The position numbers and the translations under genes were made by a program. The notes below the pieces were generated by a model. The model was not told the origin of the DNA, made no database searches, and was given only the letters and a program-made list of their open reading frames with translations. A DNA stretch of 64,000 nucleotides from NCBI RefSeq assembly GCF_000741205.1, contig NZ_JGYW01000002.1, positions 186,001 to 250,000 of the forward strand, in the 5' to 3' direction. The DNA is from Bifidobacterium gallicum DSM 20093 = LMG 11596. GTDB lineage: Bacteria; Actinomycetota; Actinomycetes; Actinomycetales; Bifidobacteriaceae. Below, in pieces: positions 60,622-64,000 of the stretch; position 1 is the stretch's first letter, and each line of letters opens with the position of its first letter.

Positions 60622-62298
60622 ATGGTAGCAAACAATGCGGGTATGCCCGCCACCCCAGCAGATCTGATTGACGTGGATGAGGTCATCGGCAAGTACTATG
60701 ACGTCATCCCCAACCCCGACGTTCCGGCCGAGCGCGTGATTTTCGGCACGTCCGGACACCGTGGCTCCTCGCTGAAGAACTCCTTCAACGAAGCGCACAT
60801 CGTGGCCATCACGCAGGCCATCGCCGAGTACCGCAAGGCCGCCGGCGTCAACGGCCCGCTGTACATCGGCCGCGACACGCACGCGCTGTCCGAGCCGGCT
60901 TGGAAGACGGCCATCGAGGTGCTCGTCGCCAACGGTGTTACCGTTCGCATCGACTCGCGTGACGACTTCACGCCTACTCCCGTGGTCTCCCAGGCCATCC
61001 TCACGCACAACCGCGCCGCCGACGGCTCCCAGCGTTTCGAAGGCGACGGCCTGGCTGATGGCATCGTTGTCACCCCTTCCCACAACCCGCCCACCGATGG
61101 CGGCTTCAAGTACGATCCCGTAACGGGCGGCCCAGCTCCGTCCGAGGTCACGAACGCAATCGCCAACCGCGCCAATGAGCTGCTCGGCAACTACAAGAAC
61201 ATCAAGCGCGTGCCGTTCGAGCAGGCCATCAAGTCCGAGTTCGTGGAGCGCTTCGACTTCCGTGAGCACTATGTTGACGACCTGAAGAACGTCATCGACT
61301 TTGACGTGATCCGCTCTTCGGGCGTGCGCCTCGGCATCGACCCGCTCGGCGGCGCTTCGGTCAACTACTGGCCGCTGATCAACGAGAAGTACGGCCTGAA
61401 CATTGGCATCGTGCGCCCTGAAGTCGATCCGACCTGGCGCTTCATGACGATTGACCACGATGGCAAGATCCGTATGGACCCCTCCTCCACGTACGCCATG
61501 AAGGGTCTCGTGGACTCGCTCAACGCGGGCGCTTGGGACAACTACGATCTGGTTGGCGGCACCGATCCCGACGCCGACCGTCACGGCATCGTCTGCCCGA
61601 ACTGGGGCGTCATGAACCCGAACCACTACTTGGCCGTGTGCGTCGAGTATCTGTTCGGCGGCAACCGTCCCGACTGGCCGGCCGGCGCCGGCGTGGGCAA
61701 GACGCTCGTGTCGTCCTCGCTGATCGACCGCGTGGCCGCATCGATCAACGCCCCGGTCGTTGAGGTGCCCGTCGGTTTCAAGTGGTTCGTCGACCCGCTG
61801 TTCACTGGCGAAGTGGCATTCGGCGGCGAAGAGAGCTCCGGCATGAGCTTCCTGCGTTTCGACGGTCGCGTGTGGACCACCGACAAGGACGGCCTGATCC
61901 CCGACCTGCTGGCTGCCGAAATCACAGGCAAGACCGGAAAGAACCCGGCTCAGCTGCATCAGGAGCAGGTTGAACGTTTCGGCGAAAGCTGGTACAGCCG
62001 CATCGACACGCCGACCACGCTCGAGCAGAAGGCCAAGTTCGCCTCGCTGACCGGCGACGATGTGACGGCCACGACGCTGGGCGGCGAGGAGATCATCTCC
62101 AAGATCACACGCGCGCCAGGCAACGACGCTCCGATCGGCGGCCTCAAGGTTTCGACCAAGAACAACTGGTTCGCCGCCCGTCCGTCCGGTACCGAGAACA
62201 TCTACAAGGTCTACGCCGAGTCGTTCGTCTCCCCCGAGACGCTCGACGCCGTGCTCGAAGAGGCCACCCAGGTTGTGGACAAGGCTCTCGGAGAGTGA
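60622..62298 (+). CDS. pgm: Phosphoglucomutase (alpha-D-glucose-specific)
   Basis: Interconverts glucose-1- and glucose-6-phosphate. The 558-residue protein has the phosphoserine loop T-P-S-H-N-P-P, the metal-binding G-G-T-D-P-D-A-D-R-H, the sugar-binding G-G-E-E-S-S-G loop and the C-terminal phosphate-binding R-P-S-G-T-E-N. The start M-V-A-N-N-A-G-M-P-A has no clear ribosome site; a leaderless transcript or the next ATG (60643) is possible. It is divergent from the PTS gene. Confidence 0.94.
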   Translation: MVANNAGMPATPADLIDVDEVIGKYYDVIPNPDVPAERVIFGTSGHRGSSLKNSFNEAHIVAITQAIAEYRKAAGVNGPLYIGRDTHALSEPAWKTAIEVLVANGVTVRIDSRDDFTPTPVVSQAILTHNRAADGSQRFEGDGLADGIVVTPSHNPPTDGGFKYDPVTGGPAPSEVTNAIANRANELLGNYKNIKRVPFEQAIKSEFVERFDFREHYVDDLKNVIDFDVIRSSGVRLGIDPLGGASVNYWPLINEKYGLNIGIVRPEVDPTWRFMTIDHDGKIRMDPSSTYAMKGLVDSLNAGAWDNYDLVGGTDPDADRHGIVCPNWGVMNPNHYLAVCVEYLFGGNRPDWPAGAGVGKTLVSSSLIDRVAASINAPVVEVPVGFKWFVDPLFTGEVAFGGEESSGMSFLRFDGRVWTTDKDGLIPDLLAAEITGKTGKNPAQLHQEQVERFGESWYSRIDTPTTLEQKAKFASLTGDDVTATTLGGEEIISKITRAPGNDAPIGGLKVSTKNNWFAARPSGTENIYKVYAESFVSPETLDAVLEEATQVVDKALGE

Positions 62299-62342
62299 GA
62301 CTCGCGTTCATGCAATGACATATTGATTTCTGCATGACGCTT

Positions 62343-62372
62343 GAGGGGTGCCGCACTGCGGCACCCCTCTTC
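62343..62372 (+). terminator. pgm terminator
   Basis: GAGGGGTGCCGC and GCGGCACCCCTC form a perfect 12-bp stem with a 3-base loop, 45 bases after the stop. It is followed by TCTTCC, so its T-run is weak. Confidence 0.75.
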
Positions 62373-62426
62373 CATTTCCCCACGATGCTACTTGCCCAAG
62401 CCTCCTCATGGGCTAGGGTGGAGACC

Positions 62427-63563
62427 ATGACGATTACGGTTTCCACAGATGGCAGCGCACTGGGCAATCCCAACGGACCCATGGGTTGGGCATGGGCCGA
62501 CCATACCGACGGTGACGAAGCATCCCACCACCATGGCGGCGATTGCGATGCCGGTGGCGCCACAAACGGTACGAACCAGATTGGCGAACTGTGCGCCGTG
62601 TTGCAAGCATTGCGCGCCCATCCGGGCAGTGAGCCGCTGATTATTGAAACTGACTCGCAGTATGCGATCAACTGTTCCACCAAATGGGTGCATGGCTGGA
62701 AAAAGAACGGTTGGAAAAACTCGAAAAAAGAACCTGTCAAGAACGCGCCGTTGATCAAGGCCATTGACGCCGAATTGCGCGACCGTGCCGGTTCGGTCAC
62801 ATTCGTGTGGGTCAAAGGCCATGCCGGCAACGAAGGCAACGAAAAAGTCGATCTGCTCGCACGCACCTATGCCGAAGACGCACGTTCCCATGCGCGCGAC
62901 GGCTATCTGCCACGCGAAGGATGGCAGTCACTGCTCGAATCCCCCTATGCCAAAGGCACCGACGTGCCGATGGACGCGCAAATGCTACTCGACGGCACGA
63001 TGAGCGAGACCGACTACACGGCCGTATGCAGTATGGGCGGCGCTGCACCAACCGTTGATGACAACGGCGCTGTCGCGGAATCGGACACAAAGCCGACCAC
63101 AAAGCCAGCCCAGTCAGACGCCACCGCCAAGACTGTGAAACATAGCGTGAAACCTAAGGCTGAATCATCCGGCACAGCAAACAATCCCGAGTCATTCACG
63201 CAAGATCCCGCCACCTCATCCGCGGTTGATTCTGCATCACAGTCACCAGCAGCCCCGCTTAAAGTGCCCCAAGCCCAATCCCACCCCCAACCGACAACCG
63301 TTGACGTCGCAACCGCCACGCAAGCAGCAGCCCCCGCAGCCCAGCACACTGCAGGCAGCCGCATGCACGTGAACGATTTGCTGCATGCTACGGGCATCGA
63401 AGTCAGTGGCACATTGCATATGACGCCACCTCCCGAATCAAGCCCGACATTCGACGGTTCTCCACGCCCCGTGCACGGATGGATCCGCGTGGAAGGCTAT
63501 GTGCAAGGCGATGGCACGCTGGAACTCAAACCGCAACAATTCCTTATGGAATCACGTCATTAA
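62427..63563 (+). CDS. rnhA: Ribonuclease HI with long C-terminal extension
   Basis: Cuts the RNA strand of RNA-DNA hybrids. The catalytic residues are D8 (S-T-D-G-S), E54, D76 (E-T-D-S-Q-Y) and D142 (E-K-V-D-L-L-A), with H132 in the K-G-H-A-G-N-E loop. After about 155 residues of RNase H fold come an acidic linker and a long Ala/Pro/Thr/Ser-rich low-complexity region (about 200-310). A final domain of about 65 residues (M-H-V-N-D-L-L-H to the end) ends in a beta-rich segment. The total of 378 is over twice the E. coli length. The function of the added domain is unknown. GGAG lies 5 bases before the ATG. Confidence 0.92.
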   Translation: MTITVSTDGSALGNPNGPMGWAWADHTDGDEASHHHGGDCDAGGATNGTNQIGELCAVLQALRAHPGSEPLIIETDSQYAINCSTKWVHGWKKNGWKNSKKEPVKNAPLIKAIDAELRDRAGSVTFVWVKGHAGNEGNEKVDLLARTYAEDARSHARDGYLPREGWQSLLESPYAKGTDVPMDAQMLLDGTMSETDYTAVCSMGGAAPTVDDNGAVAESDTKPTTKPAQSDATAKTVKHSVKPKAESSGTANNPESFTQDPATSSAVDSASQSPAAPLKVPQAQSHPQPTTVDVATATQAAAPAAQHTAGSRMHVNDLLHATGIEVSGTLHMTPPPESSPTFDGSPRPVHGWIRVEGYVQGDGTLELKPQQFLMESRH

Positions 63564-63671
63564 TCAGCGCGGTTACGACCATGACGTCGCGTAGGATGGT
63601 CACGAAGCATAAGCACGCCTGTGATGCGCATGTGTGCGCATCACCCGTATTCCTAAACTAAGGAGAGTTGC

Positions 63672-64000
63672 ATGGATAAGGCGCAACAGGATGCATTGAA
63701 AAAAGCGGCCGGCATCGAAGCGGCCAAGCTCGTCAAGGACGGCATGATCGTGGGACTCGGCACGGGCTCGACCGTGCGTTTCCTCGTCGATGAGCTCGGC
63801 CGCCGTGTGCAGGAGGAAGGCCTGCAGTTCACTGGCGTTACCACCTCGCGCCGCACGCAGGAGCAGGCTGAAGGCTACGGCATCAAGATCGTGAACGTGG
63901 ACGATGTGGAAGAAATCGACGTGACGATTGATGGCGCCGACGAAGTCGATGACAACTTCAACGGCATCAAGGGCGGTGGCGCAGCGCTGCTGTGGGAAAA
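63672..64000 (+). CDS. rpiA: Ribose-5-phosphate isomerase A (partial)
   Basis: The first 109 codons of a gene that runs off the window. It carries the signature G-L-G-T-G-S-T, the catalytic region D-G-A-D-E and the K-G-G-G-A-A segment. AAGGAGAG lies 5 bases before the ATG. It links the pentose-phosphate path (and the bifid shunt) to ribose-5-phosphate. Confidence 0.95.
   Translation, partial: MDKAQQDALKKAAGIEAAKLVKDGMIVGLGTGSTVRFLVDELGRRVQEEGLQFTGVTTSRRTQEQAEGYGIKIVNVDDVEEIDVTIDGADEVDDNFNGIKGGGAALLWE

Overview
The window is chromosomal DNA of an actinobacterium, most probably a Bifidobacterium or close relative. The grounds are fairly high GC outside one island, a mycobacterial-type SerC, actinobacterial families (a DUF2530-like protein, a SenX3-type kinase, PspC-domain kinases, a secreted CHAP and NlpC/P60 hydrolase pair), a beta-glucoside-type PTS permease and a long phosphoglucomutase. 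I cannot name the species from sequence alone.

Layout. 0-11 kb: thyA-folA (minus), an OsmC protein, a tandem universal stress protein, two cell-wall hydrolases, serC and manA. 11-20 kb: a DUF2530-like protein, a SenX3/PhoR-like kinase that lacks its phosphoacceptor histidine, phoU, a zinc-free MDR oxidoreductase, gpmA, a MenA-like prenyltransferase and two paralogous Pro/Ala-rich membrane proteins. 20-31 kb: lysS, tRNA-Pro(CGG), a FetA/FetB-type ABC exporter, then an envelope-stress block with a PspC membrane protein, a divergent PspC histidine kinase and a LuxR-type regulator. 31-38 kb: a TPR/DUF4037 protein next to a DUF4125 protein, a membrane alpha/beta hydrolase and a calcineurin-like phosphoesterase. 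39-45 kb: GntR regulator, PLP enzyme of the AGXT2/phospho-lyase type, ethanolamine-permease-like APC transporter and APH-type kinase, which together look like a pathway for an amino alcohol. 45-48.7 kb: a membrane protein with a degenerate copy of its own 3' end, tRNA-Ser(TGA) and serS. 48.9-55.5 kb: an AT-richer island with a truncated IS607 recombinase, two DUF262 proteins (one with a DUF1524 HNH domain), a PD-(D/E)XK nuclease and an IS30 remnant. 55.7-64 kb: a diacylglycerol-kinase-family protein, a beta-glucoside-type PTS EIIBCA, pgm, RNase HI with a long tail, and the start of rpiA.

The most striking feature is a family of about 40 near-palindromic 30-bp repeats (arms CCGCACGTAA and TTACGTGCGG). 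They cluster between genes, some with an exact 59-bp period. Two copies lie in frame inside the DUF4037 gene, and another supplies the last codons and stop of the GntR gene. Composite variants carry a second conserved tail, and several clusters also contain 15-bp Zur/Fur-box-like palindromes. A second unusual region is the bglF-pgm intergenic region, which holds three short tandem arrays with 10- or 11-bp periods, close to one DNA helical turn.
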